A stretch of DNA of 12,814 nt from Cytophagia bacterium. GTDB lineage: Bacteria > Bacteroidota > Bacteroidia > UBA7662. Within the stretch, counting starts at the first letter, position 1. Each line of letters starts with the position of its first letter. Positions 6,724 to 12,814 of the stretch are shown piece after piece. Both the position numbers and the translations under genes were made by a program. The notes beneath the pieces were generated by a model. It made no database searches and had not been told where the DNA came from. It worked only from the letters and a program-made list of their open reading frames with translations. The stretch lies in assembly GCA_009926405.1 (NCBI GenBank), contig RFOZ01000043.1:1-12814 (forward strand). Reading direction: 5' to 3'.

Positions 6724-7388
6724 GGTTTGGTGGTGTTTTGGAATTTGTAGGGAACCGAATAGGCCTGGCCTTCGATCATCATCAAGATTAATTCAATATC
6801 CCGGTCTTCTTGCAATTCATAGGTGGATTTGAGGCTAGACCCAAAAAGGAGGGCCAGACTTTGCCACATAAAGGCTTGGAAGGAACCCCTGAATTCGCGA
6901 ACAATTGAATAGGAGGTTCGTGCCGTTTCCCGATCCACCAGCTTAATCAAGATTCGTCCCTGGGTAACGGTCAGGTCCATCAGCTGTTTTTTGTATTGCT
7001 TCTTTAGAGAGGCCTCCAATTTCTTGCAATGGGTTCGATGCTGTATTTCAGGAATGGTCTGGAGCTCCGCCTCCAAATCGTTCAGTTGTTTCCCAGCGGC
7101 CTTGGCCAGAGGATAGACCTTCATAACATTCCAGTAGAGGCGATCAAAGCGTTTTTTGTCAGCAGCCGATCGAAAGACCCGCTTGTCTCGGACGTCCACA
7201 TGGGGCAAAAAGGCCACCGGTATCGTATCTCCGTTGCTGTCGATGTACGCCGGAAGCTCCATGGGTCTCGATTGGACCGGCGCCTGGGCCTTGGCAGTTC
7301 CAAGAATGGTTCCCCAGCCCAAAATCATGCCCCACAAGACACGCCGACCTTCCCTGAGGGCTTGATAACGACGATTAAACCGGGTCAT
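6720..7388 (-). CDS. DUF4294 domain protein, exported
   Basis: The 222-residue product matches the DUF4294 family, which is found mainly in Bacteroidota and has no known function. A signal peptide is clear from ATG 7388: MTRFNRRYQALREGRR is basic, VLWGMILGWGTILGT is hydrophobic, and AKAQA is a plausible cleavage site near residue 36. Family-like segments follow: IPVAFLPHVDV, then RLYWNVMKVYPLA (with the conserved Tyr-Pro-Leu-Ala), then LEASLKKQYKKQLMDLTVTQGRILIKLVDRET and YSIVREFRGSFQAFMWQSLALLFGSSLK. An in-frame TTG at 7409 would add seven residues, but ATG 7388 gives the better signal peptide. The protein is expected in the periplasm or at the envelope. It overlaps bshB1 by four bases, so both are probably made from one mRNA; why an exported protein is coupled to a thiol-synthesis enzyme is not evident. 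Confidence 0.85.
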   Translation of the reverse strand: MTRFNRRYQALREGRRVLWGMILGWGTILGTAKAQAPVQSRPMELPAYIDSNGDTIPVAFLPHVDVRDKRVFRSAADKKRFDRLYWNVMKVYPLAKAAGKQLNDLEAELQTIPEIQHRTHCKKLEASLKKQYKKQLMDLTVTQGRILIKLVDRETARTSYSIVREFRGSFQAFMWQSLALLFGSSLKSTYELQEDRDIELILMMIEGQAYSVPYKFQNTTKP

Positions 7389-7414
7389 GATCCGTGATTT
7401 AGACTGCAAAACGC

Positions 7415-7422
7415 TATTTTTG
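7415..7422 (+). promoter_or_regulatory. TAnnTTTG (-7) box for purB
   Basis: TATTTTTG is an exact consensus match. Transcription would start near 7427-7430, leaving a leader of about 20 bases before ATG 7450. Its position argues against the in-frame ATG at 7387, which lies upstream of it. No TTG is seen at -33 spacing. It directly abuts the opposing box at 7423-7430. Confidence 0.5.
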
Positions 7423-7430
7423 CAAAGTTA
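7423..7430 (-). promoter_or_regulatory. TAnnTTTG (-7) box for the DUF4294-bshB1 unit
   Basis: On the minus strand this is TAACTTTG, an exact consensus match. Transcription would start near 7416-7419, giving about 28-31 bases of leader to ATG 7388. It shares its edge with the purB box, forming the 16-bp dyad TATTTTTGCAAAGTTA. No -33 element is recognisable. Confidence 0.5.
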
Positions 7431-7449
7431 TTCTGAATACCCCTCCTTG

Positions 7450-8832
7450 ATGTCCACGAACTCCCTTGCCCTGACCGCCTTGTCTCCTTTGGATGGACGG
7501 TACCAAAGCCAAACCGCCGTTTTGGGGAATTACTTTTCGGAATGGGCCCTGTTCAAATACCGGGTTTTGGTTGAATGGCTGTACCTGCAGGCCCTCTGCG
7601 ATGCCGACCTGTTGGGAGGTCCCTTCTTGGAACCCAAGGTCCGTCAAGCTCTTGACCAGCGTTTTCGTGCCTTTGGGGTCGACGATGCCCAGCGCATCAA
7701 AGAAATCGAACAAACCACCCTGCACGATATCAAAGCCATGGAATACTGGATGAAGGGTTGTTTGGAAGAAAACGGGGGCGCTGCCCTCAAAGAATGGGTG
7801 CATTTTGGACTTACATCCCAGGACATTAACCACACGGCCGTTCCCATGTCGTTACGGGATGCACGCCAGGTGGTCATAGTGCCCGCCCTTGAGCAACTCC
7901 TTGATAAACTTCGAAGCCTTGCCTTGAATTGGGTAGACCTCCCCATGCTCGCACGGACCCATGGACAACCGGCATCCCCAACCCGCCTGGGCAAAGAGTT
8001 TTTGGTATGGGTGGAACGATTGGAACGACAACTAAAAATGCTGAACGAGGTCCCTGTTGGAGCCAAATTCGGGGGGGCTACCGGTAATTTTAACGCCCAT
8101 CATTTGGTCTGGCCCCAAACGGACTGGCCAGCTTTTGCCGATCGATTTGTCCAAGATACCCTTGGACTGACGCGCTATCGTTACACCACCCAAATTGAAC
8201 ACTACGATTACTTGGCGGCTTTTTGTCATAACATGATACGCATCCAAGTCATCTTGTTGGATCTGTGCCGTGATGTGTGGCAATACATTTCGATGGGCTA
8301 CTTTCATCAGGAAATCCGGCAAGGTCAGGTGGGCAGTTCGGCCATGCCCCACAAAGTCAACCCCATTGATTTTGAGAACGCGGAAGGAAATTTGGGCCTT
8401 TCCAACGCCCTTTTGGGTCATTTGGCTGAGAAACTTCCGGTGTCCCGCCTTCAAAGAGACTTGAGTGACAGCACCGTGCTTCGAAATTTGGGGGTTCCCC
8501 TAGGTCACACCGTTTTGGCCTTGCAATCCCTAACCAAAGGCCTTTCCAAAATCAAGCCCGATCCTTCAGCCTTGGCCGCCGATTTAGACCAAAACTGGGC
8601 CGTGCTCGCGGAAGGCATTCAAACGTTGTTACGGGCCCGAGGCATGGAGACCCCGTACGAAAAGCTCAAAGAGCTCACACGTACCGGTCAACGTCTGGAT
8701 CGTGACGCCCTGCATCTTTTTATTGCATCGCTGGGCCTGGAACCCGAAGACCGGGATCGTTTGCTTAAACTTAGCCCAGGCCTCTATTTAGGGGTTGTGC
8801 CCCCTCCCCATGAGCCACCGCTTTCCCGCTGA
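7450..8832 (+). CDS. purB: Adenylosuccinate lyase
   Basis: The 460-residue product is a member of the fumarase/aspartase superfamily. It acts twice in purine synthesis, cleaving SAICAR to AICAR and adenylosuccinate to AMP, each time releasing fumarate. The N terminus LTALSPLDGRY (8-18) is the family start. TSQDINHTA (122-130) and RTHGQPASPTRLGKE (169-183, His171) are conserved active-site segments. SSAMPHKVNPIDFENAEGN (296-314) is the mobile signature loop with the catalytic serine. LPVSRLQRDLSDSTVLRNLG and PYEKLKELTR further on closely follow E. coli PurB. ATG 7450 is preferred over 7387 because it gives the usual short N terminus and lies downstream of the promoter-like box. No Shine-Dalgarno sequence precedes it. 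The last 23 bases overlap the next gene, so the two are likely co-transcribed. Confidence 0.97.
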   Translation: MSTNSLALTALSPLDGRYQSQTAVLGNYFSEWALFKYRVLVEWLYLQALCDADLLGGPFLEPKVRQALDQRFRAFGVDDAQRIKEIEQTTLHDIKAMEYWMKGCLEENGGAALKEWVHFGLTSQDINHTAVPMSLRDARQVVIVPALEQLLDKLRSLALNWVDLPMLARTHGQPASPTRLGKEFLVWVERLERQLKMLNEVPVGAKFGGATGNFNAHHLVWPQTDWPAFADRFVQDTLGLTRYRYTTQIEHYDYLAAFCHNMIRIQVILLDLCRDVWQYISMGYFHQEIRQGQVGSSAMPHKVNPIDFENAEGNLGLSNALLGHLAEKLPVSRLQRDLSDSTVLRNLGVPLGHTVLALQSLTKGLSKIKPDPSALAADLDQNWAVLAEGIQTLLRARGMETPYEKLKELTRTGQRLDRDALHLFIASLGLEPEDRDRLLKLSPGLYLGVVPPPHEPPLSR

Positions 8833-9802
8833 TCCAGGGGATTTGGTCCGCTTCAATCCTTTTGAGGCCGGGCATCACTTTGATTATACCCGATGCATAC
8901 TGACAGGCCTTCCGATCGATCCTCAGAAAGACCTCCGTCCCGTTTTCCCCAGTACCTGGTTTGAAAGAACCGGGCTCCATCCCCAGCATCGCCTCCAATT
9001 GGTCAATGGTGGCTCCTTGGATTATAGGGATCTTCGGCTTCCCGTACACCCAACTTGTTGGGAAGGGGGGTTGGATGAAGTGGCCCGAAAATGTGCAGAA
9101 CTCTTTGCATCAGGCATTGACACCCTTGGTTGGACTCGAACCGAACGAATCTACCAGTGGATGTGCTGGCTTTTTCTTGGCGTTCTCTACGCTGAAATGA
9201 ACACCCTCAACAACCAAGATATCGCCCACCCGGCCTGGAAGGAATCCTCCTTTTTGAACCGTTACCGCATGATTCACCTCAGCCTCCAAGGCGCGGTTTT
9301 TCCGATCCAATACCTTGGTTACGACCCGGGATCGGTCTTTATTCTTCCCTTGGAATCGGGCACCCAGGGTTTTGATTTCAAATCCAGCTCCAACACCCAA
9401 AGCTTAAGCTTGCGTGTTGGTGAATCCCTCATCCTGGCAAGCTTGGGAGACAACGGTGCTCACATGGCTTTTTTTGAAGATGAGTTTCTGACCTATCGGG
9501 ATCAAACCCTGAGCGCTTTGCAGGGCGATGAAATATTTGCACGGATGTGTTACCGGAATCACCTTCTCAACCCAGTTTTTGAGTACGGCATTGGCTACGC
9601 GGACGAAGAAGATCCAACCACCTATATCCGTATGCAGATTCCTCCTGAATTAGCCGGAGAAGAAGCCTTTGGGCCTTGGTCGGACCTGGAATATGTCACC
9701 GTTTTGGACCAATACCTGCGACCCCACGGCGTTCAGCCCCTCAAGACTTTTCAGGAAAGCGGGGAACTTATGACCTTTCTGGGGCCTGCGAATGGCTCTT
9801 GA
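8810..9802 (+). CDS. Conserved-looking protein of unknown function, downstream of purB
   Basis: I cannot assign a function to this 330-residue protein. No signal peptide is seen. Near the N terminus is DYTRCILTGLPIDPQKDLRPVFPSTWF (about 25-51), followed by DYRDLRLPVHPTCW (71-84); the Cys-X2-Thr-Gly turn and later Cys resemble a small structural or degenerate zinc/HNH-like knuckle. An aromatic helix RIYQWMCWLFLGVLYAEMN (about 113-131) follows; it may be amphipathic or buried. The C-terminal half is mixed alpha/beta with no motif I know. From memory, Bacteroidota encode proteins with the same sequence of features (CFLTG, VFPEW, YKDLKIP, QWIGKLVYGILF), so I think it is a phylum-specific family. 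ATG 8810 is preferred over GTG 8795; it overlaps purB by 23 bases. The 3' end overlaps the convergent ribE by 35 bases. Confidence 0.75.
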   Translation: MSHRFPADPGDLVRFNPFEAGHHFDYTRCILTGLPIDPQKDLRPVFPSTWFERTGLHPQHRLQLVNGGSLDYRDLRLPVHPTCWEGGLDEVARKCAELFASGIDTLGWTRTERIYQWMCWLFLGVLYAEMNTLNNQDIAHPAWKESSFLNRYRMIHLSLQGAVFPIQYLGYDPGSVFILPLESGTQGFDFKSSSNTQSLSLRVGESLILASLGDNGAHMAFFEDEFLTYRDQTLSALQGDEIFARMCYRNHLLNPVFEYGIGYADEEDPTTYIRMQIPPELAGEEAFGPWSDLEYVTVLDQYLRPHGVQPLKTFQESGELMTFLGPANGS

Positions 9803-10376
9803 TATGTTGGAGGAAATACTTACCGAGAATGTCAAATTCCAGGTTCACGCCCTGGCCTTCCTTCAATTCACCCAGGGTGGTGTGCTCGTAGGTATAGGGA
9901 ATGACCGCCACCGAAAAGGTGTTATCACGCACCTCTACGACCGTCAGTGAAACACCGTTGACAGTTACCGAACCTTTGGGAACCAGCAGCGAGGCATAAT
10001 CCGCCGGAAAAGAAAATTCAAAGGACCAGCTACCATCCTTGGATTCTTTTCGAATACAAAGACCGGTCGCATCCACATGGCCTTGGACCCAATGCCCGTC
10101 CAATCGATCCCCCATTCGAAGGCAGCGTTCAAGGTTTACGCAATCACCCACCTGAATATCACCCAAGGTGGTCCGCATCAAGGTCTCCTGAACAGCCACC
10201 ACTTGATGGGTATGCTCATCACAAGACACGACCGTCAAGCAAACCCCCTGATGAGCCAGGCTTTGGTCAACTTTGAGTTCTTTGCTAATCTTGGATTCAA
10301 ACGCAAAGACCAAGTTACTACCCTCGATGGTTCGGGATAGAAGCGTGCCCTTGGCCTCAACAATGCCGGTGAACAC
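9768..10376 (-). CDS. ribE: Riboflavin synthase, alpha chain
   Basis: The 202-residue enzyme condenses two molecules of 6,7-dimethyl-8-ribityllumazine into riboflavin plus a pyrimidinedione, the last step of riboflavin synthesis; the active form is a trimer. It shows the internal duplication of two lumazine-binding barrels: MFTGIVE (1-7) with GVCLTVV (44-50) in the first, and GHWVQGHVDATG (94-105) with NGVSLTVV (140-147) in the second. The start codon is GTG (10376-10374), fixed by the nearly invariant MFTGIVE beginning. The segment before the first GVCLTVV is AHQG, where relatives often have HNG or HDG; this is probably minor. It begins 11 bases after the sdhB stop, so it is likely the third gene of the sdh operon. 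Its 3' end overlaps the convergent unknown gene. The symbol follows common usage; Gram-positive naming differs. Confidence 0.96.
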   Translation of the reverse strand: MFTGIVEAKGTLLSRTIEGSNLVFAFESKISKELKVDQSLAHQGVCLTVVSCDEHTHQVVAVQETLMRTTLGDIQVGDCVNLERCLRMGDRLDGHWVQGHVDATGLCIRKESKDGSWSFEFSFPADYASLLVPKGSVTVNGVSLTVVEVRDNTFSVAVIPYTYEHTTLGELKEGQGVNLEFDILGKYFLQHIKSHSQAPERS

Positions 10377-10387
10377 CGATGGACGAA

Positions 10388-11179
10388 TTAGGCCATGGAG
10401 GTACCAGCACCGGCTGCATGCCCACCGCTAAACTGAGCTCCTAAATAGGAACGATTTAACCGGGCTATGTTCTCCACAGAAATTCCTTTTGGGCATTCGG
10501 CCTCACAGGCCCCGGTGTTGGTGCAATGACCAAAACCTTCTTCGTCCATGGCTTGAACCATGGACAAAACCCTTTCGCGCTGCTCAGGCTGCCCCTGCGG
10601 TAACAAAGCATACTGCGATACCTTGGCCGAAACAAAAAGCATCGCCGAGGCATTTTTGCAAGCCGCAACACAAGCCCCGCAGCCTATGCATGCCGCTGCT
10701 GCAAAGGCCTCGTCGGCATCTGTTTTGGGAATGGGAACAGCATTCCCATCGGGAGCGTTGCCCGTATTTACGGTGATATATCCCCCGGCCTGCTGTATAC
10801 GATCAAACGCCGAACGGTTCACCACCAAATCCCGAACCACCGGAAAAGCCTTGGCCCGAAACGGTTCAATGGTAATGGTTTCTCCGTCCTGGAAGTGTCG
10901 CATGTGCAATTGACAGGTGGTGGTTCCTTGCTGCGGACCATGAGCCCGACCGTTGATATAGAGGCTACACATCCCGCAAATGCCTTCACGGCAATCGTGG
11001 TCAAAGGCCACCGGTTCACGTCCCTCGGTAATCAATTGTTCGTTGAGCAAATCCAACATTTCCAAAAAGGAGGCGTGAACTGGAACCGAAGGGAGCTCGT
11101 AGGTTTCAAATTTCCCGGATGCTTGGGTAGAAGCTTGTCTCCAAACTTGGAGGCGTAGGTTGAGCGATTTGTGTTCCAT
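10388..11179 (-). CDS. sdhB: Succinate dehydrogenase / fumarate reductase iron-sulfur subunit
   Basis: This 263-residue subunit carries electrons from the flavin of SdhA to the membrane anchor in respiratory complex II. All cluster ligands are present. The [2Fe-2S] site is CREGICGMC plus a later Cys (63, 68, 71, 89). The [4Fe-4S] site is CIGCGAC (164, 167, 170) plus Cys229. The [3Fe-4S] site is Cys174, Cys219 and Cys225, in AACKNA and HCTNTGACEAECP. The assignment follows the E. coli SdhB pattern. It resembles the non-classical complex II common in Bacteroidota, which can run as a succinate dehydrogenase or fumarate reductase. ATG 11179 is chosen over an in-frame TTG at 11188. The gene lies 32 bases after sdhA and 11 before ribE. 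The C-terminal tail (GGHAAGAGTSMA) is low complexity. Confidence 0.95.
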   Translation of the reverse strand: MEHKSLNLRLQVWRQASTQASGKFETYELPSVPVHASFLEMLDLLNEQLITEGREPVAFDHDCREGICGMCSLYINGRAHGPQQGTTTCQLHMRHFQDGETITIEPFRAKAFPVVRDLVVNRSAFDRIQQAGGYITVNTGNAPDGNAVPIPKTDADEAFAAAACIGCGACVAACKNASAMLFVSAKVSQYALLPQGQPEQRERVLSMVQAMDEEGFGHCTNTGACEAECPKGISVENIARLNRSYLGAQFSGGHAAGAGTSMA

Positions 11180-11211
11180 GGCGGACAAAAAGGATAGGAT
11201 GGTATAGAGAC

Positions 11212-12814
11212 TTATTTGTAGGAACGCTGCGTCGGGTGAGCCGCTTCAAAAACCAGGTTTTCTCGGTGCATAATCGGTTCGTTCAACGAACCGGTATACT
11301 CCCAGGCGGCCACATAAGCGAAGGTGTCGTCGTGACGCAGGGCTTCCCCTTCGGGGGTTTGATGTTCGACACGAAAATGACCTCCGCATGATTCTTCACG
11401 AGCCAAAGCATCGCAAATCATCAGACGACCCAGTTCAATAAAGTCGGCAACACGCTGAGCCTTATCCAATTCGGGGTTAAAAGACGCCATCGTACCACCA
11501 ACGCGTACGTCGGACCAAAAATCTTTGTGCAATTGATCAATCAGGCCCAAAGCATGGGTTAGACCCTCTCGACTGCGGGCCATTCCGCAATATTCCCACA
11601 TGATTTTACCCAATTCACGATGAAAGGATTCCGGGGAACGACGTCCTTGGATGCTAAGGATGTTTTGTTGGTAAGCCAAGGCCCTCTTTTCTGCCTCTGC
11701 AAAAGCGGGGTCCTCCGTTGAAGGAGCCCCATGCCGGATCTCCCCTGACAAATAAGAGCCAATGGTATAGGGTAAAACAAAATACCCATCGGCCAAGCCT
11801 TGCATCAAAGCCGAGGCACCCAAACGATTGGCCCCATGATCCGAAAAATTGGCTTCACCGATGGCGTAAAGCCCAGGAACCGTGGTCATCAAATCGTAAT
11901 CGACCCACAAACCGCCCATGGTATAATGCACGGCCGGGTAAATCTTCATGGGTGTTTCGTAAGGATTATCCCCGGTGATTTTTTCGTACATCTCGAAGAG
12001 ATTCCCGTACCTAGCTGAAATCGTGTTACGGCCCAAGCGACGAATAGAATCTTCGAAATCCAAAAAGACCGCCAACCCGGTAGGAGCAACGCCATGACCG
12101 GCATCGCAAACTTCCTTGGCAGCCCTGGAAGCCACATCGCGAGGAACTAGGTTCCCAAAAGCCGGATATTTGCGTTCCAAATAATAATCCCGACGTTCTT
12201 CGGGAATATCTCCCGCCTTTAGGCGCCCTTCACGCACGGCCTGCGCATCTTCTTGGCGTGCAGGAACCCAAACCCGTCCATCGTTGCGCAAGGACTCGGA
12301 CATAAGCGTCAACTTGGATTGGTATTCACCGGATTGGGGGAGGCAGGTTGGGTGAATCTGAGTGAAACACGGATTCCCAAAAAGAGCGCCATGCCGATGT
12401 GCCTTCCAAGCGGCTGTTACATTGGAACCCATCGCATTGGTCGAAAGGTAAAAGACATTGCCGTAACCACCGGAAGCCAAAACCACTGCATGGGCCGAAT
12501 GCCTTTCAAGGGCTCCGGTTACCAGGTTCTTGGCGATGATACCCCGGGCTTTGCCGTCCACCATGACCAATTCCACCATTTCGTGGCGGCTGTACATCGT
12601 GACTTGTTTTTTGGCTATTTGACGGTTGAGTGCCGAATAGGCTCCTAACAACAATTGCTGACCCGTTTGACCACGGGCATAAAACGTGCGGGAAACCTGG
12701 GTGCCTCCAAACGAACGGTTATCCAACATTCCACCGTAATCCCGCGCGAATGGAACCCCCTGTGCCACGCATTGATCAATTATGGAGGCACTGACTTCGG
12801 CCAAGCGATGGACG
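11212..12814 (-). CDS. sdhA: Succinate dehydrogenase / fumarate reductase flavoprotein subunit, 5' end missing
   Basis: The frame is open to the right edge, so about 534 codons are visible and the N terminus is outside. The missing part would hold the GxGxxG FAD-binding fold and the His that normally binds FAD covalently. Counting from the codon at 12804, visible parts are RDYGGMLDNRSFGG (21-34), FYARGQTGQQLLLGAY (41-56) and VLASGGYGNVFYLST (108-122). Active-site segments are FTQIHPTCLP (147-156, His151), PRDVASRA (221-228, catalytic Arg region) and VHYTMGG (292-298). The FAD-contacting end is GLYAIGEANFSDHGANRLGASAL (311-333). The enzyme oxidises succinate to fumarate, or the reverse, in the cytoplasmic face of complex II. 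The membrane subunit sdhC is expected just upstream, outside the window. A start at the TTG 12804 is not real; the frame continues as VHR before it. Confidence 0.96.
   Translation of the reverse strand, partial: VHRLAEVSASIIDQCVAQGVPFARDYGGMLDNRSFGGTQVSRTFYARGQTGQQLLLGAYSALNRQIAKKQVTMYSRHEMVELVMVDGKARGIIAKNLVTGALERHSAHAVVLASGGYGNVFYLSTNAMGSNVTAAWKAHRHGALFGNPCFTQIHPTCLPQSGEYQSKLTLMSESLRNDGRVWVPARQEDAQAVREGRLKAGDIPEERRDYYLERKYPAFGNLVPRDVASRAAKEVCDAGHGVAPTGLAVFLDFEDSIRRLGRNTISARYGNLFEMYEKITGDNPYETPMKIYPAVHYTMGGLWVDYDLMTTVPGLYAIGEANFSDHGANRLGASALMQGLADGYFVLPYTIGSYLSGEIRHGAPSTEDPAFAEAEKRALAYQQNILSIQGRRSPESFHRELGKIMWEYCGMARSREGLTHALGLIDQLHKDFWSDVRVGGTMASFNPELDKAQRVADFIELGRLMICDALAREESCGGHFRVEHQTPEGEALRHDDTFAYVAAWEYTGSLNEPIMHRENLVFEAAHPTQRSYK

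Noticed and set aside
7387..7449. Extended PurB N terminus from ATG 7387
   Set aside because: It would overlap the DUF4294 start and lie upstream of the -7 box; the extra residues do not resemble other PurB proteins.
1..12814. Mobile element, CRISPR array, toxin-antitoxin or defence system
   Set aside because: No transposase, integrase, regularly spaced repeats or known defence domains were found on either strand; all long frames are accounted for by housekeeping or phylum-typical genes.

Overview
The window looks like an ordinary, very compact stretch of chromosome from a member of the Bacteroidota. The gene set points there: a DUF4294 protein, BshB1 of bacillithiol synthesis, a DUF1343/NamZ-type exo-muramidase, a fumarate reductase-like SdhA/SdhB pair, and an E. 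coli-type PurB. So do the start regions, which lack Shine-Dalgarno sequences and carry TAnnTTTG boxes, the -7 element of the phylum. The order cannot be fixed from the sequence; Flavobacteriales-like is a guess.

Layout from left to right: (1) the N-terminal half of a secreted NamZ-like protein on the minus strand, cut by the left edge; (2) divergent from it, a LolC/E (FtsX-family) ABC transporter permease; (3) tail to tail with that, a complete smc gene of 1194 codons on the minus strand; (4) divergent from smc, a small membrane-anchored proline-rich protein of unknown function; (5) tail to tail with that, a two-gene minus-strand unit, DUF4294 protein then bshB1, overlapping by 4 bases; (6) divergent from it, purB, overlapped at its end by an unknown 330-residue protein; (7) converging on that, a minus-strand group sdhA (cut by the right edge), sdhB and riboflavin synthase. 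No stretch over 300 bases lacks a gene. Neighbouring genes are separated by at most about 90 bases and three junctions overlap.

Functional links: sdhA, sdhB and ribE probably form one operon, joining a flavin- and iron-sulfur-containing respiratory complex to the last step of riboflavin synthesis. DUF4294 and bshB1 are probably translationally coupled. purB and the unknown gene are probably co-transcribed. No mobile element, CRISPR array, tRNA, rRNA or defence system was seen.

The most notable structure is regulatory. In two of the three divergent intergenic regions, opposing TAnnTTTG boxes lie back to back (spacing 0 or 1 base), making a dyad. In the first, the start codons of both flanking genes sit the same short distance from their boxes, implying nearly leaderless mRNAs. 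The third region has one exact box facing smc, inside a 6-bp inverted repeat and followed by a GC-rich hairpin at the predicted 5' end of the smc message. No convincing -33 elements accompany the boxes, so these are candidates only.
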